Assembly: GCA_910589335.1 (NCBI GenBank)
Contig: CAJUTW010000014.1
Span: 1 to 32,358 of the forward strand
Direction: 5' to 3'
Source: an uncultured Bacilli bacterium
Lineage (GTDB): Bacteria > Bacillota_I > Bacilli_A > RF39 > UBA660
Length of the DNA stretch: 32,358 bases
Within the stretch, counting starts at the first letter, position 1, and every line of letters starts with the position of its first letter. Of the stretch, positions 32,182 to 32,358 are shown piece by piece. A program made the translations under genes and the position numbers. A model generated the notes under the pieces. It did no database searches and had not been told where the DNA came from. It saw only the letters and a program-made list of their open reading frames with translations.

Positions 32182-32205
32182 ATCATAAAGTATCTACCTT
32201 TATGA
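32182..32205 (-). repeat. Right inverted repeat of putative invertible element
   Basis: Exact reverse complement of 31903-31926: arms TCATAAAG (32183-32190) and CTTTATGA (32198-32205) around core TATCTAC. It ends 17 nt before the start codon at 32223, just upstream of the ribosome site. Confidence 0.95.
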
Positions 32206-32222
32206 TTTTAGAAAGGATATAT

Positions 32223-32358
32223 ATGAAGAGTTTTAATTGTGTTAGAGATTTTTTTATTAAGAATAAAATGATTAGTTTTTGTTTTTTAGTTTTATTAGTA
32301 ATTGGTTTAATTACAGTACCAAGAATATTTGCAGAACTTCAACCAGTTAAGAGTGTTG
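32223..32358 (+). CDS. 5' end of a secreted or surface protein gene
   Basis: The first 45 codons are present; the gene runs off the window. GAAAGGA (32211-32217) precedes the ATG. The N-terminus is basic (KSFNCVRDFFIKNK), followed by a hydrophobic segment (MISFCFLVLLVIGLITV) and a possible signal-peptidase site after IFA, so the product is exported. The function is unknown. Its position next to the putative invertible promoter suggests a phase-variable surface protein. Confidence 0.8.
   Translation, partial: MKSFNCVRDFFIKNKMISFCFLVLLVIGLITVPRIFAELQPVKSV

Larger units (their letters stand above)
31903..32205. mobile_element. Putative invertible promoter element (inverton)
   Basis: A 303-bp unit bounded by perfect 24-bp inverted repeats, with 255 bp of very AT-rich DNA inside. 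It sits between a strong terminator and the start of a secreted-protein gene (32223). The interior has promoter-like sequences on both strands and five-base AGTCA motifs repeated four times (32054, 32065, 32121 and 32133). The recombinase is not in the window. No ORF of note lies inside, and no target-site duplication flanks it, which argues against a simple miniature transposon. The 31825-32222 gene-free stretch consists of the terminator, this element and the ribosome site. Confidence 0.7.

Noticed and set aside
31903..32205. Miniature transposon (MITE) reading of the inverted-repeat unit
   Set aside because: The flanks show no matching target-site duplication and the repeats have an internal recombinase-site dyad. 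Not fully excluded, but inversion fits better.
1..32358. Template repeat or reverse transcriptase inside the window
   Set aside because: I looked for another GC-rich copy of the 115-243 segment and for an RT-like protein and found neither.
1..32358. tRNA, rRNA or CRISPR arrays
   Set aside because: No gap contains a tRNA-like cloverleaf with the TTC/A-stem pattern or regularly spaced repeats; the larger gaps are explained by T-boxes, the rpsD leader and the invertible element.

Overview
The window is about 32 kb of very AT-rich, gene-dense DNA. It fits a walled, low-GC Firmicutes/Bacilli-type bacterium, perhaps one of the uncultured gut lineages near RF39 or Erysipelotrichia; that lineage guess is inference. 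The supporting signs are two T-box riboswitches, EzrA, a pair of FemAB-type peptidoglycan bridge enzymes, a YtgP/MurJ-like flippase, YtxH, a Cse60-like small protein, consensus sigma-A promoters (often with a TG-extended -10) and strong AGGAGG or GGTGAT ribosome binding sites. TGA is used as a stop, so the code is standard.

Most of the interior is housekeeping and cell-envelope gene content. From left to right: the 3' end of a surface-type protein with a GC-rich tail; a frameshifted deoxyinosine/uracil DNA glycosylase and a radical SAM protein (minus); a VanY-like D,D-carboxypeptidase and a coiled-coil protein; a GH31 alpha-glucosidase and a hypothetical protein; a leucine T-box controlling a small membrane protein and leuS; an 887-residue protein of unknown function; a Cse60-like protein; a MurJ-like flippase; two overlapping FemAB genes (minus); tdk; a secreted LRR/transglutaminase-like protein; trmB; a lipoprotein/acidic protein/YtxG-like/YtxH operon; a tyrosine T-box controlling a CYTH protein and tyrS; a membrane-anchored beta-propeller-like protein; an MFS transporter; rpsD with a structured leader (minus); ezrA followed by a prepilin-like protein and another membrane-anchored protein; and the 5' end of a secreted protein gene.

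The two edges hold the most unusual signals. At the left edge, the last gene part switches abruptly from AT-rich codons to about 130 bp of GC-rich sequence dominated by AGC, GAC, TAC and GGC codons and ending in a GVRPAVSL motif. This is what a diversity-generating retroelement (DGR) variable region looks like when AAC codons in a template are mutagenised at adenines. No reverse transcriptase or template repeat is in the window. At the right edge, two perfect 24-bp inverted repeats (31903-31926 and 32182-32205) enclose 255 bp of promoter-like DNA directly upstream of a signal-peptide protein, with a strong bidirectional terminator on the far side. Each repeat is itself a dyad of 8-bp arms around an asymmetric 7-bp core, the architecture of a site-specific recombinase site. 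This looks like an invertible (phase-variable) promoter. The window may therefore show two different surface-variation systems, one at each end.

The interior operons are delimited by clear hairpin terminators, several shared between convergent genes. Aminoacyl-tRNA synthetase supply is tied to uncharged tRNA through the T-boxes, and cell-wall and division genes are scattered through the region rather than grouped in one operon.
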